64,000 nucleotides of DNA from Mycobacterium sp. ACS1612 (GTDB lineage Bacteria > Actinomycetota > Actinomycetes > Mycobacteriales > Mycobacteriaceae), in the NCBI RefSeq assembly GCF_001667505.1, contig NZ_LZHZ01000071.1, positions 28,454 through 92,453 on the forward strand, read 5' to 3'. Below, in pieces: positions 16,729-25,366 of the stretch (its first letter is position 1; each line of letters starts with the position of its first letter). Both the position numbers and the translations under genes were made by a program. Below the pieces are notes generated by a model. The model did not search any database and was not told the origin of the DNA. It saw nothing but the letters and a program-made list of their open reading frames with translations.

Positions 16729-17553
16729 ATGAGCGCCCTCGATGCGATAGCCGACTGGCCCGTCGAAACCGCCGCCGCTGCCGTCGTCACCCCCTCCGGC
16801 GTGGCAGCACAGCACGGCGACACGGGACGACGATTCGCGCTGGCGTCGGTGACCAAACCGCTCGTAGCCCGCGCCGCACAGGTCGCCCTCGAAGAGGGGG
16901 TGGTCGAACTCGACGACGAAGCCGGGCCTGCGGGCTCGACGGTGCGGCACCTGCTCGCCCACGCTGCGGGGTATGCGATGACCTCGGCGGAGCTGATCGC
17001 CAAGCCGGGCCAGCGCCGGGTGTACTCCAACTACGGCTTCCAGGTGCTCGCCGAGACCATCGAGCAGGCGTCGGGCATCGAGTTCGGCCAGTACCTGACC
17101 GAGGCGGTGTTCCAACCGCTCGGCATGACCGACTCCGTGCTGGAGGGAGGCGCCCAGGCGGCCGGCTACGGGGCTACGTCGACGATTGCCGACCTGGCGG
17201 CGTTCGCGGCCGACCTGCTGCGCCCGGCGACAGTGTCACCGCAGATGCACACCGAGGCCACCGAGGTGCAATTTGCGGGCTTGGCCGGCGTGCTGCCGGG
17301 CTTCGGGTCGCAACGGCCCAACGACTGGGGGCTGGGCTTCGAGATCAGAGACGGCAAGTCGCCACATTGGACCGGATCGTCCAATTCGGGGCGCACGTAC
17401 GGGCATTTTGGCCAGTCAGGCACGTTCTTGTGGGTGGATCCTCAGGCCGATGTTGCGCTCGTGGTGCTGACCGACCGCAAATTCGGCGACTGGACATACC
17501 CGCTGTGGCCAGCGATCTCTGACGAAGTCCTGAGAGAATTTCGCGCAGACTAG
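16729..17553 (+). CDS. Class C beta-lactamase-fold serine hydrolase (Rv2257c-like)
   Basis: A 274-residue penicillin-binding-protein/beta-lactamase-fold esterase. The nucleophile motif SVTK is at residues 40-43, the second motif YSN at about 98-100 and the third (HFGQSG) near 225. The protein has no signal peptide and is short for true AmpC, so it more likely acts as a cytoplasmic esterase or D-aminopeptidase-like hydrolase. Its placement before the DUF3145 gene matches, from memory, Rv2257c-Rv2256c. Substrate unknown. Confidence 0.85.
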   Translation: MSALDAIADWPVETAAAAVVTPSGVAAQHGDTGRRFALASVTKPLVARAAQVALEEGVVELDDEAGPAGSTVRHLLAHAAGYAMTSAELIAKPGQRRVYSNYGFQVLAETIEQASGIEFGQYLTEAVFQPLGMTDSVLEGGAQAAGYGATSTIADLAAFAADLLRPATVSPQMHTEATEVQFAGLAGVLPGFGSQRPNDWGLGFEIRDGKSPHWTGSSNSGRTYGHFGQSGTFLWVDPQADVALVVLTDRKFGDWTYPLWPAISDEVLREFRAD

Positions 17554-17670
17554 CGCAACACATGCCTCACAAGGCACAATAGACACGCACGACACAGCGT
17601 TAGCTCTAAGTCATTCGGTTCTGCCAGGTCGTTGGGGAAGACGTCCCTCGCGGAACCGAAGGAGCAGCTG

Positions 17671-18183
17671 ATGCGTGCAGCGAACCAATTCGCCGACGCG
17701 GCGACAGGTGTGGTGTACATCCATGCCTCACCCGCGGCGGTATGCCCGCATGTCGAGTGGGCGCTTTCGTCGACCCTTCAGGCAAGGGCGAATCTCAAGT
17801 GGACCCCGCAACCGGCGATGCCGGGGCAGTTACGTGCGGTCACGAACTGGATCGGGCCGGTCGGCACGGGCGCGCAGTTGGCCAACGCGCTGCGGTCGTG
17901 GTCGGTGCTGCGGTTCGAGGTGACCGAGGACCCGAGCGCCGGCGTCGACGGGCACCGCTGGTGCCACACCCCGCAGCTGGGGTTGTGGAGCGGTCCGATG
18001 AGTGCCAACGGCGACGTGATGGTCGGCGAGATGCGGTTGCGCGCGTTGATGGCCTCCGGCGCCGACGTGTTGGCCGCCGAACTCGATTCGGTGCTCGGCA
18101 CCGCGTGGGACGAGGCGCTGGAGCCTTACCGCGATGGCGGCGACGGCGCCGAGGTCAGCTGGCTCAGCCGGGGAGTCGGCTAG
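17671..18183 (+). CDS. DUF3145 family protein (Rv2256c-like)
   Basis: A 170-residue actinobacterial protein with conserved GVVYIHASPAAVCPHVEWAL and LRFEVTEDPS segments typical of DUF3145. It has no enzymatic motif or membrane segment. The ATG at 17671 follows AAGGAG with 7-nt spacing; the longer reading from 17632 is unlikely. It is convergent with the crp-like gene (4-bp overlap). Function unknown; it is part of the conserved core of this chromosomal neighbourhood. Confidence 0.82.
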   Translation: MRAANQFADAATGVVYIHASPAAVCPHVEWALSSTLQARANLKWTPQPAMPGQLRAVTNWIGPVGTGAQLANALRSWSVLRFEVTEDPSAGVDGHRWCHTPQLGLWSGPMSANGDVMVGEMRLRALMASGADVLAAELDSVLGTAWDEALEPYRDGGDGAEVSWLSRGVG

Positions 18184-18968
18184 CGCGCCTGCGTCGCCAG
18201 GCAATCGCAATCGAAGATCACGACGCTCTCGACCTCCAAGCGAATCCAACCGCGGTGGGCGAAATCGGCGAGAGCTTTGTTGACCGACTCGCGTGACGCG
18301 CCGACCATCTGCGCGATCTCTTCCTGCGTCAGATCATGCGTCACGCGTACCGCCCCGCTTTCTTGCGTACCGAAGCGCTGCGCCAATTGCAGCAGTTGCT
18401 TGGCGACCCGGCCGGGCACGTCGGTGAAGATCATGTCGGCGAGATAGTTGTTGGTGCGACGCAGTCGGCGGGCCAGGACTCGCAGCAACTGCTCGGCGAT
18501 CTCGGGGCGCTCGGCGATCCACGCGCGCAGCGCATCGCGGTCCATCGACGCCGCCCGCACCTCGGTGATGGTGGTGGCGCTCGATGTGCGCGGGCCCGGG
18601 TCGAAGATGGACAGTTCGCCGAACATGTCGGACGGTCCCATGATGGCGAGCATATTCTCGCGGCCGTTCGGGGACCGGCGGCTGATCTTGACCTTCCCCG
18701 AGATGATGATGAACAGGCGATCGCCTGGGTCTCCTTCCGCGAATACCGTGTGCCCGCATGGGAAATCGACGGGCTCCAGTTGCGTTGTCAGCGCGGGTAC
18801 GGCGCTGGGCTCGAGCCTGTGGAATATTCCGGCCCTGGACAGCATCTTGTCTACAAAGACTCGGTCGGCATGCGGTTCGGCCCGCTCTCGCCGCCGGTAA
18901 TGCCACACATTGTCGGGTCCGCGGCGCGGCATCTGATCCGTGTTGATCGCTTTCGGGTCAGCAGTCAT
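18180..18968 (-). CDS. Crp/Fnr-family regulator, Crp (Rv3676) paralogue with N-terminal extension
   Basis: A 262-residue cAMP-receptor-type regulator. The cyclic-nucleotide-binding domain contains GDRLFIIISGKVKI and MFGELSIFDPGPRTSSATT. The winged helix includes LTQEEIAQMVGASRESVNKALADF. From memory it is very close to mycobacterial Crp (Rv3676), but it starts with about 40 extra residues rich in charged amino acids (RRRERAEPHADR). The start at 18968 is supported by GGAG 7 nt upstream, so the extension looks real. Fast-growing mycobacteria are known to carry a second Crp; this gene probably represents it. It sits at the left end of an accessory block. Confidence 0.88.
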   Translation of the reverse strand: MTADPKAINTDQMPRRGPDNVWHYRRRERAEPHADRVFVDKMLSRAGIFHRLEPSAVPALTTQLEPVDFPCGHTVFAEGDPGDRLFIIISGKVKISRRSPNGRENMLAIMGPSDMFGELSIFDPGPRTSSATTITEVRAASMDRDALRAWIAERPEIAEQLLRVLARRLRRTNNYLADMIFTDVPGRVAKQLLQLAQRFGTQESGAVRVTHDLTQEEIAQMVGASRESVNKALADFAHRGWIRLEVESVVIFDCDCLATQAR

Positions 18969-19336
18969 TCGAGTTCTCCGAATTGTGTGGGCAAGGCATG
19001 GTCGTCACGTCCGTCGGCCGCGACGTCGCACTAGCCACAATTGCGGGTTGGGATCCCAGTAGCGCCACCGCTGGCGCCCATCCATGCCTCCGGCCACCTG
19101 GAACTTCGGCAGTGGCGGGAGCCGGAGCCGTCAGCGGCTCCACCAGGCCTGCGAAAGATGAAAAGCCATGCCAGGAAGATAGTATCGCGGTACTCCAATG
19201 GTAATTTCTTCCAACCTGCATGGTCTCGTTGAGCAGCAGACTGCCTGTGTCGAAGCATTCTCAGGCGTGAGTGCTGGTGCCAAGCAATGTGTTTCGATGT
19301 GTCAGCGGGGTTGGATTGGGCACGATAGGTGCCGGA
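18969..19336. other. Intergenic region, no confident gene
   Basis: These 368 bp separate two minus-strand genes. A minus-strand frame of 87 codons (18958-19221) is open but unlike any family I know and overlaps the crp start, so I do not call it. A TACTAT -10-like element on the minus strand lies near 19172-19177, about 200 bp upstream of the crp-like start, and could be its promoter. Confidence 0.4.
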
Positions 19337-20026
19337 TCAGACGGCGGCGGCGTTGAGGATCAGCTCGAGTACCTGGACGGGCCTGGTGGCGAATGAGGCG
19401 TGACTAGTGTCGAGCTCGATGGTTTCGCGGGCGTGAATACGCTCAGCCATCATCCGCTGAGTCTGCGGTGGGATCATTCGGTCTTGGGTCGAGACCTGGT
19501 ACCAGCTTGGTTTGGTGTTCCACGCCGGCTCCCGGGTGAGATCCCGAAAGCACCGACGTGCGAGCGGCCTCTGGGTTGTTGCCATGATCAGCGACTCCGT
19601 GTCGTCGAGGTCGTGGCAGAAGGCGTCATGAAACGTGTCTTGGCGGTGCCACAGGAATTCGTCGTCGAAGGCCGCGCTGATACTCGCTGAGCCAGGCGCG
19701 GGGTCGCTACCGGAAAGAATGCTGGTCAAGCTTTCGCCCTGCGCAGGTGCGAAGGCAGCGAGGTAGACCAGTCCTACCACGTTGGGTGCTCGACCTGCGC
19801 CGGTGATCACCGCGCCACCGTAGGAGTGGCCGACCAGCAGGGTGGGACCTCCCATCCATTCCGCCAATTTTCGGGTGTTCGCGATGTCGTCGGACAGCGA
19901 CGTGAGCGGATTCTGCACTGCCATCACTCGATGACCCGCTTCGCACAGCCCCGGAATTATGTGCCGCCAGTGCGAACCGTCGGCGAACGCACCGTGCACG
20001 AGAACGATGTTGAGCTTGTCCGTCAT
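19337..20026 (-). CDS. Alpha/beta hydrolase
   Basis: A complete 229-residue small alpha/beta hydrolase. It opens with NIVLVHGAFADGSHW. The nucleophile elbow is VGHSYGG (S68), with a likely acid in STQDRMIP (about D179) and the histidine in DTSHASF (about H206). It belongs to the same subfamily as the partial hydrolase at the left edge. It is divergent from the HD-domain gene with a 261-bp intergenic region. Activity is probably esterase- or C-C-hydrolase-like; substrate unknown. Confidence 0.88.
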   Translation of the reverse strand: MTDKLNIVLVHGAFADGSHWRHIIPGLCEAGHRVMAVQNPLTSLSDDIANTRKLAEWMGGPTLLVGHSYGGAVITGAGRAPNVVGLVYLAAFAPAQGESLTSILSGSDPAPGSASISAAFDDEFLWHRQDTFHDAFCHDLDDTESLIMATTQRPLARRCFRDLTREPAWNTKPSWYQVSTQDRMIPPQTQRMMAERIHARETIELDTSHASFATRPVQVLELILNAAAV

Positions 20027-20287
20027 GATGCACTTCCTCGAATGAGTACGGAATGCCTCCGAATGGAGATGACCCGTGATGGACCATTGTGCCGATCGCT
20101 CGCCCGCGACTCAGCGCCAACACGTCTTTCGTTGGTCGGCACGAAGTTTGTGCGATCAAGCTCGCAGGGGCTTCCCCCGTCCGCATTTAAGGGATTCCTG
20201 GCCGGAGGAAGGCGGCGCGGAACCCATGGTGGCCGCCAGCATGGTTGTCAGACACAGGCCAACCACGCAAGCAGAAAGCGAGAAGCC

Positions 20288-20926
20288 ATGTCAGAAATCA
20301 TTGCGGGCGTTGAGGTCCCCGAGACCGCGGCGATCGCAGAATCCACTCGTCTGGTCCAGGAGACGATCAGTCCGCTGCTCTACCACCACTCCCGCCGAGT
20401 TTTCTTCTTCGCCCAGATCCACGCTGAACGGCTCGGGGTGGAGCCAAATCCCGAATTGCTCTACCTGGCCGCAATGTTCCACGACACCGGTCTGGTGCGG
20501 CCTTTTTCCGTTGCCGAACAGCGTTTTGAGGTCGACGGTGCAGATCACGGGCGCAAGTTCTTGCTCGAACGCGGTTTTCCGCCCGCGGCCGCCGAAACCG
20601 TGTGGACGGCTATCGCGCTGCACACAACACCAGGCATTCCGGGGCGAATGGGCCCGGAGATCGCCGCCATCCATTGGGGTGTGATGACCGACGTGCTCGG
20701 TTTGGGCCTTGACGATCTCAACGCCGACGAGGTGAATGAAATCCTCGCTGTCCACCCGAGGGGTGATTTCAAGAACGAATTTCTCCGGGCCTACTTCGAC
20801 GGGTTCAAAAACCGCCCTGAGACGACCAACGGAACGGTCAACTCCGACGTCGTTGAGCACTTCATCCCCGGCTATCGGCGCATCACCACCGTCGAGCGCA
20901 TGCTCGGCGCGCCTTGGCCGAGCTGA
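20288..20926 (+). CDS. HD-domain protein resembling cyanamide hydratases
   Basis: A 212-residue HD-superfamily protein. Metal residues are His34 (YHHSRRVF), the His65-Asp66 pair in AAMFHDTGL, and a later histidine in ALHTTPG. The SPLLYHHSRRVFFF...LYLAAMFHDTGL layout resembles fungal and yeast cyanamide hydratases rather than HD phosphohydrolases, but I cannot separate these by eye. The ATG at 20288 is chosen because upstream in-frame codons lie in non-coding-like sequence and it opens the conserved N-terminus. It is divergent from the alpha/beta hydrolase. Confidence 0.75.
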   Translation: MSEIIAGVEVPETAAIAESTRLVQETISPLLYHHSRRVFFFAQIHAERLGVEPNPELLYLAAMFHDTGLVRPFSVAEQRFEVDGADHGRKFLLERGFPPAAAETVWTAIALHTTPGIPGRMGPEIAAIHWGVMTDVLGLGLDDLNADEVNEILAVHPRGDFKNEFLRAYFDGFKNRPETTNGTVNSDVVEHFIPGYRRITTVERMLGAPWPS

Positions 20927-20953
20927 CCACGAAAAGGCATCGGCGACATCGCA

Positions 20954-21502
20954 ATGACCATCGCAATGAAACATGTGGGTCGCTTCACAGCGAGGCGTCG
21001 ACTGGGACGGGGTGCCTCATGCCGGGTTGAATTGACGATTGCCGATCGCGTGATTGTCACAACGACTGCGATCGTGCTGATCGCCGTGTCACTAGTGTTG
21101 GCCACGCCGGCTGCGGCAACGACACCCCGCGGCGCTAGTGGTCCCGGTGATCACCTTGCGACAAGCGCCATCCGGGAGCACGAACGTGTAGGCGGCTCGT
21201 CACGTCGGTGGAGGCGTGACAACGTGGGGACAGTAGCGACCGATCACTCTGTTGACGAGCCCCGGGCCGCCGCAGGGCAGCGCAATGCCAACCTCGGTGC
21301 GTGGCTTCCTGGCCGTGATAAGTGCAAGAGGCGCAGGGGGCTTCGCATGCTGCCGCTGTGGTGCACCGACCCTGCCGCCGGGTGGATTGGCAGTACTACC
21401 TATCGGACGCAGAATGATCCGGGTAACCCAAGCGGCATCTCGACATCAGCAACTACCATGCTGCCTCGTAGTGCAATTCGGTACGCACGGCCGCGGCCGT
21501 GA
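20954..21502 (+). CDS. Hypothetical protein, doubtful
   Basis: An open frame of 182 codons fills most of the 609-bp gap before the second MocR gene. Its first 50 residues include a hydrophobic stretch (VIVTTTAIVLIAVSLVLATPAAA) like a signal peptide or membrane anchor. The rest is Arg/Gly/Pro-rich low-quality sequence with no family resemblance. No convincing ribosome-binding site precedes the ATG. It may be a decayed exported protein or an accidental frame. Otherwise I see nothing in 20927-21535. Confidence 0.25.
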   Translation: MTIAMKHVGRFTARRRLGRGASCRVELTIADRVIVTTTAIVLIAVSLVLATPAAATTPRGASGPGDHLATSAIREHERVGGSSRRWRRDNVGTVATDHSVDEPRAAAGQRNANLGAWLPGRDKCKRRRGLRMLPLWCTDPAAGWIGSTTYRTQNDPGNPSGISTSATTMLPRSAIRYARPRP

Positions 21503-21535
21503 TTTCTCAGTATCGCTTCATCCAAGGCGGCGACC

Positions 21536-22960
21536 ATGAGCTCTGGGGGGCACTCAACACGGCGAACACAAAGTTCGGTCGCCGGACTGGACATCCACCT
21601 GGATCGCCCCCGCGGCAGGGTACGCGACGGTGTCATGGAAGCTATTCGTAGCGCGATACGTTCCGGGCGACTGCTACCGGGCACTCGGTTGCCTTCAAGC
21701 CGCGCACTGGCTGCCGATCTCGGAATCGCGAGAAACACCGTCGCGCGCGCGTACGCTGAACTCATCGCCGAGGGTTGGTTGACATCACAACATGGCTCGA
21801 GCACTTTCGTTTCGTTACGTGCGGCCGAATTCGTCGGGGCGTCGGCAGCACCACCAAGCGGACCCGCACACCGTAGGCTAGACCACGACTTACGGCCCGG
21901 CCATCCGGACCTGTCGTCCTTTCCACGCGCTGAGTGGAGTCGGGCGGTCAAGCGCGCGTTGACATCGGCACCATTCGAGGCGTTCGGCTACGCCGACCCG
22001 CATGGCCGGCCCGAGCTCCGCCGCGCCCTTGCCCAATATCTCGCTCGCACGCGCGGAGTTCAGGCTCGACCGTGCAACATCGTGGTGACCAGCGGAGCCG
22101 CCGAAGGCCTGAGTCTCATCGCCGGTGCGCTGGCGGACGCCAAGGTTGCCGCCGTTGCCGTCGAGGAGTTCGGCCTGCCCTCACAGCGGGAGTCGCTGAC
22201 GAGAGCGGGATTACGTTGTCCGCCAGTGGCAGTGGACGCCCATGGCGCTGAAATCGGGGCTCTTGACGACATGACAGAGGTGGGTGGCGTCTTGCTCACA
22301 CCTGCGCACCAGTTCCCCCTCGGCGGGTCCTTGCATCCCGACCGCCGCGTAGCGGTCATCGATTGGGCCCGACGAACCAATAGCGTGATCATTGAAGACG
22401 ACTACGACGGGGAATTCCGCTACGACACAAACCCCGTCGGTGCGCTGCACGGCGGCGGTCCCGAGCATGTCATCTACATGGGGACGGCTAGCAAGTCACT
22501 GGCGCCGGGCCTTCGTCTCGGCTGGTTGGTGTTGCCAGAACCACTCGTCGAGGCGGTGGTGCGGCAGAAGGGCGAAACCGAAGCGACATGCGGCTTCGTC
22601 GAACAGTTGGCCATGGCCGAATTCATCACGTCAGGCTCGTATGACAGACACATTCGCACCATGCGCGCCAAGTATCGACGCCGACGCGACGAACTTGTCG
22701 CCGCGGTCACCCAGTCATCGCCGACAACGACGGTGAGAGGGACGGCCGCAGGTCTGCATGTGGTGCTCGAGTTTCCCAGTGGCGACGAGAATGCGCTGGT
22801 TCGACAGCGTCCGTGGCGGCGGTTGGGGGTGGAGCTTCTCGACTACTACCGTCATTCCGAAATCGGCACCGCACGTGAAGGTTTCGTAATTGGCTATGCC
22901 TCTCCCTCCCCAAGTGCATGGTCAGCGGCATTGGCAGCCTTGATCGAGCTGTTGTCCTGA
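21536..22960 (+). CDS. MocR/GabR-type PLP-dependent regulator (module B)
   Basis: A 474-residue paralogue of the MocR protein at 3844-5277, with the same order. The GntR winged helix (IRSGRLLPGTRLPSSRALA, NTVARAYAELIAEGWLTSQHG) is followed by a fold-type I aminotransferase domain with DDYDGEFRY and the PLP lysine in GTASKSLAPG (K320). The two proteins are alike along their whole length. A weak AAGGCGG precedes the ATG. The gene is followed directly by the site-B operator, a short open frame and a second acyl-CoA ligase, mirroring module A. It probably activates that promoter in response to an amine/PLP-adduct ligand. Confidence 0.92.
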   Translation: MSSGGHSTRRTQSSVAGLDIHLDRPRGRVRDGVMEAIRSAIRSGRLLPGTRLPSSRALAADLGIARNTVARAYAELIAEGWLTSQHGSSTFVSLRAAEFVGASAAPPSGPAHRRLDHDLRPGHPDLSSFPRAEWSRAVKRALTSAPFEAFGYADPHGRPELRRALAQYLARTRGVQARPCNIVVTSGAAEGLSLIAGALADAKVAAVAVEEFGLPSQRESLTRAGLRCPPVAVDAHGAEIGALDDMTEVGGVLLTPAHQFPLGGSLHPDRRVAVIDWARRTNSVIIEDDYDGEFRYDTNPVGALHGGGPEHVIYMGTASKSLAPGLRLGWLVLPEPLVEAVVRQKGETEATCGFVEQLAMAEFITSGSYDRHIRTMRAKYRRRRDELVAAVTQSSPTTTVRGTAAGLHVVLEFPSGDENALVRQRPWRRLGVELLDYYRHSEIGTAREGFVIGYASPSPSAWSAALAALIELLS

Positions 22961-22970
22961 CCAGTCCGTC

Positions 22971-23031
22971 AACTGGCCCATCCATGTCGCGGCCGAATGG
23001 CCCATTATGTGCGCGTTACCGCCGTTAGCGT
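22971..23031 (+). promoter_or_regulatory. MocR-type operator and leaderless promoter (site B)
   Basis: AACTGGCCCA at 22971 and TGGCCCA at 22998-23004 form the same 24-bp-period direct repeat as sites A and C. TAGCGT (23026-23031) lies at the same offset as TAACGT in site A, 6 nt before an ATG at 23038. The stretch GCGCG is also conserved at the same offset in sites A and B. Binding by the adjacent MocR is inferred. Confidence 0.6.
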
Positions 23032-23037
23032 TGAATC

Positions 23038-23583
23038 ATGTTGATCACAGAAACCCCCAAGATCACCGATCCTTCAGTCACGTTGCCCGAGATCCCTCAT
23101 GAGGAGTTCTTTGAGGAAGAACTCATGGGCAATGCGCTGGAGCTTCTTGGATTCTGTCTGTGCAGGCAGCTTGCAATCTTCCGCCTGCTGCTTGGGGCTG
23201 GGGATCAGCGCCCACTACCGGATCACCACTTCGCTGCTCGTGGGTGCGATGTTCGTGGTCTGGCGTGCGTGAACCATTGGCCAAAGGGCACTGCACCACT
23301 CCCGGATAGCCGAGTTCCACTGAGCCAGTTCGGACATCGGGTGGCGAGTCAGCCATTGAACCAATTGAGTATCGCGACAATCGTCGGTCACACCATTAAG
23401 CGATCCCATCAGGAGAAGATATGTCGCCTTTTACGATTCGCCCCTTGGACTCGACGGTGCGCCAGTACCGCAACGCTGGGGTGTGGCGTGATTACGGGTC
23501 GATCAGTGATCTGCGCCGATGGCGCGACCAAACACCGAAGCGCTTGGCAGTCAGCGCATTTCGTGCCTCCGATGCGCCGGTAA
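23038..23583 (+). CDS. Unrecognised short frame behind site B, possibly a remnant
   Basis: The ATG sits exactly where a leaderless transcript from site B would begin, corresponding to the cupin start in module A. The first 40 residues look plausible (acidic LPEIPHEEFFEEELMG). Downstream it degenerates and runs 160 bp into the ligase gene, which has its own Shine-Dalgarno. Its sequence is not a cupin. It may be a decayed or replaced first gene of the module, a short leader peptide, or just untranslated sequence. The interval 23160-23410 holds no other recognisable coding sequence. Confidence 0.3.
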   Translation: MLITETPKITDPSVTLPEIPHEEFFEEELMGNALELLGFCLCRQLAIFRLLLGAGDQRPLPDHHFAARGCDVRGLACVNHWPKGTAPLPDSRVPLSQFGHRVASQPLNQLSIATIVGHTIKRSHQEKICRLLRFAPWTRRCASTATLGCGVITGRSVICADGATKHRSAWQSAHFVPPMRR

Positions 23584-25082
23584 AGCTCAGCTATCACGCT
23601 TATGCACATCTCGTCGAGCGCTTTGCGGGCGCACTGTACGAACTGGGCGTGCGGCGCGGCCACGTGGTTGCGATCCAGCTGCCGAACTGGTGGCAGGCGC
23701 TGGTGCTGTTCCAGGCCATCGCACGGCTGGGTGCGGTGCAAGCGCCCTGTATGACCACGATCCGACCCCGTGAGATGGAGCGAATGCTCCACCGGCTGGA
23801 AGCCAGCGTCTGCATCACCGTGGACCGGTGGGCGGGTTTCGAGCACGCCGAAGCGTTGCGGGAGATGGCTTCCCGACTGCCGAGGTTGCGTCACCGGGTT
23901 GTCCTCGGGCGGGCCACGAAGGGGGATATCGAATTCACCTCGTTCTTCGAAGAGACTCTGTGGGAGCAGCGCCACCCCGTGGCGCTGGACGATGTCAGGG
24001 AGGATCCCGACGCTGTTTCGGCAGTGTTTTTCACTTCGGGAACCACAGGAGAGCCCAAAGCCGCGCTGCACACCGAAAACACGCTGTCCACAACCACCGT
24101 CGCCGTCTGCGAGATCATGGACATCCAGTCCTCGGACGTGTTGTTCAGCCCGCACGCCCTGATGCACATGGCGGCGCAGATGTCGGCCAGATCAGCCTTG
24201 CAGACCGGCGCCTCGATCGTCCTGCTCGACTCCTGGTCGGGGCCACGGGGGCTGGAGGTGATGGCCGAGAGCGGCACCACGCGACTGGCGATAGTCGCAC
24301 CAATCTTCGTCAATGACTTGATCACAACGCTCGGGGACCGGCCCGGTTCGCAAGTTCTTCCGGCCCTGCGCACGGTCGCCACCGGCGCCACGACTATCCC
24401 GGCACCACTGGCCGCAGCAGTCGCGGAGACGTTCGGCCTACCGCTGCAGACCACTTGGGCGATGACAGAGACCGGTGTGGCGACGATGACCCGGAGCCAC
24501 GACCCGCCGGACTGGGCCGCCCACAGCGATGGTAGACCGGTGCTGTCAGTGGAACTGGACCTGCGATCCGACGGCGAGATCAGCCGCGAGCGACCCGGTG
24601 AACTATTCGTGCGAAGCGGGGGCGTATGTGTAGCGACAGTGGGACGTGACACCGGCACTGTGGTGGTCATCGCCGAGCATGACGACGGCTGGTATGCCAC
24701 AGGCGACTTGGCGGTGCCCGATGGGCGCGGAGGGATTCGGCTGATGGGCCGCGTCGGCGACAGGATTGGCGGGGTATTCATGATTCCGGTGGCCGACGTC
24801 GAATCTGAGTTGCTGCGACATTCCGGCGTTCGGGACGTGGCGCTGGTCGGCTATCCGGACGGGCAGGGAGGTGAGCTGGCCTGTGCGGTCGTCGTTCCCA
24901 CCGGGACACCTCCGGTCACTCTGGACGAACTTCGTCGGCATCTCGACGGCCTAGGCATGACGGATTGGTATCTGCCCAGCCGGCTCGAGTGTGTCGACAC
25001 TCTTCCTCGCAACGGCACCGGAAAGGTCCGCAAGGAGTTGCTGCGACGCTGGCTGAGGGGCGAAGCCGACCTCACCGACTGA
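23421..25082 (+). CDS. AMP-forming acyl-CoA ligase (module B)
   Basis: A 553-residue ANL-superfamily ligase, paralogous to 1701-3353. The P-loop FTSGTTGEPK is near residues 203-212, then TWAMTETG, DGWYATGDLAVPDGRGGIRL, and the catalytic lysine in NGTGKVRKELL near 530. It should form an acyl-CoA from a small carboxylic acid. The start has AGGAGA 5 nt upstream. Differences from the module A enzyme in the substrate half (TTWAMTETG versus GWGTTEIG) suggest a different acid. No other gene follows in the unit. Confidence 0.9.
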   Translation: MSPFTIRPLDSTVRQYRNAGVWRDYGSISDLRRWRDQTPKRLAVSAFRASDAPVKLSYHAYAHLVERFAGALYELGVRRGHVVAIQLPNWWQALVLFQAIARLGAVQAPCMTTIRPREMERMLHRLEASVCITVDRWAGFEHAEALREMASRLPRLRHRVVLGRATKGDIEFTSFFEETLWEQRHPVALDDVREDPDAVSAVFFTSGTTGEPKAALHTENTLSTTTVAVCEIMDIQSSDVLFSPHALMHMAAQMSARSALQTGASIVLLDSWSGPRGLEVMAESGTTRLAIVAPIFVNDLITTLGDRPGSQVLPALRTVATGATTIPAPLAAAVAETFGLPLQTTWAMTETGVATMTRSHDPPDWAAHSDGRPVLSVELDLRSDGEISRERPGELFVRSGGVCVATVGRDTGTVVVIAEHDDGWYATGDLAVPDGRGGIRLMGRVGDRIGGVFMIPVADVESELLRHSGVRDVALVGYPDGQGGELACAVVVPTGTPPVTLDELRRHLDGLGMTDWYLPSRLECVDTLPRNGTGKVRKELLRRWLRGEADLTD

Positions 25083-25366
25083 TACCATCCCGTTTCGTGA
25101 GGCGACACCCTTAAGGGCTCAGGCGTGCGCGACTGCCCGGCCCTGGCGGCGCTCGTAGCGACCCAACCCGTGCCGCCCTAACTTGAACCGGCCTTGATTA
25201 CAGTGCACGGCAACAGTATTCACGGACATATTCGTGTGGCTGATGCAGCCTCCCGCCAGAGCGGACGCAGTCGATAACTGCACAGGCGTATTCGGTTAGT
25301 CCGGGCAGAGAACCGTAAACCTTCTACCACAACACATCCGGCGACGAACACTGCTTACGGTGGTGA
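25083..25366. other. Intergenic region, no gene seen
   Basis: Between the ligase stop and the site-C operator I see no coding sequence, RNA gene or convincing terminator; a short palindrome CCCTTAAGGG lies near 25109. Base composition is lower in GC than the neighbouring genes. Confidence 0.4.

Noticed and set aside
18958..19221. Possible 87-residue minus-strand protein upstream of the Crp paralogue
   Set aside because: Overlaps the crp start, has no Shine-Dalgarno, and its composition is unlike neighbouring proteins.
20027..20287. Fourth copy of the MocR operator between the hydrolase and HD genes
   Set aside because: TGGCC occurs twice, but the spacing is 31 bp and flanking bases do not match sites A-C.
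23160..23410. Possible insertion-sequence remnant between site B and the ligase
   Set aside because: No terminal inverted repeats, no target duplication and no recognisable transposase motif in any frame.
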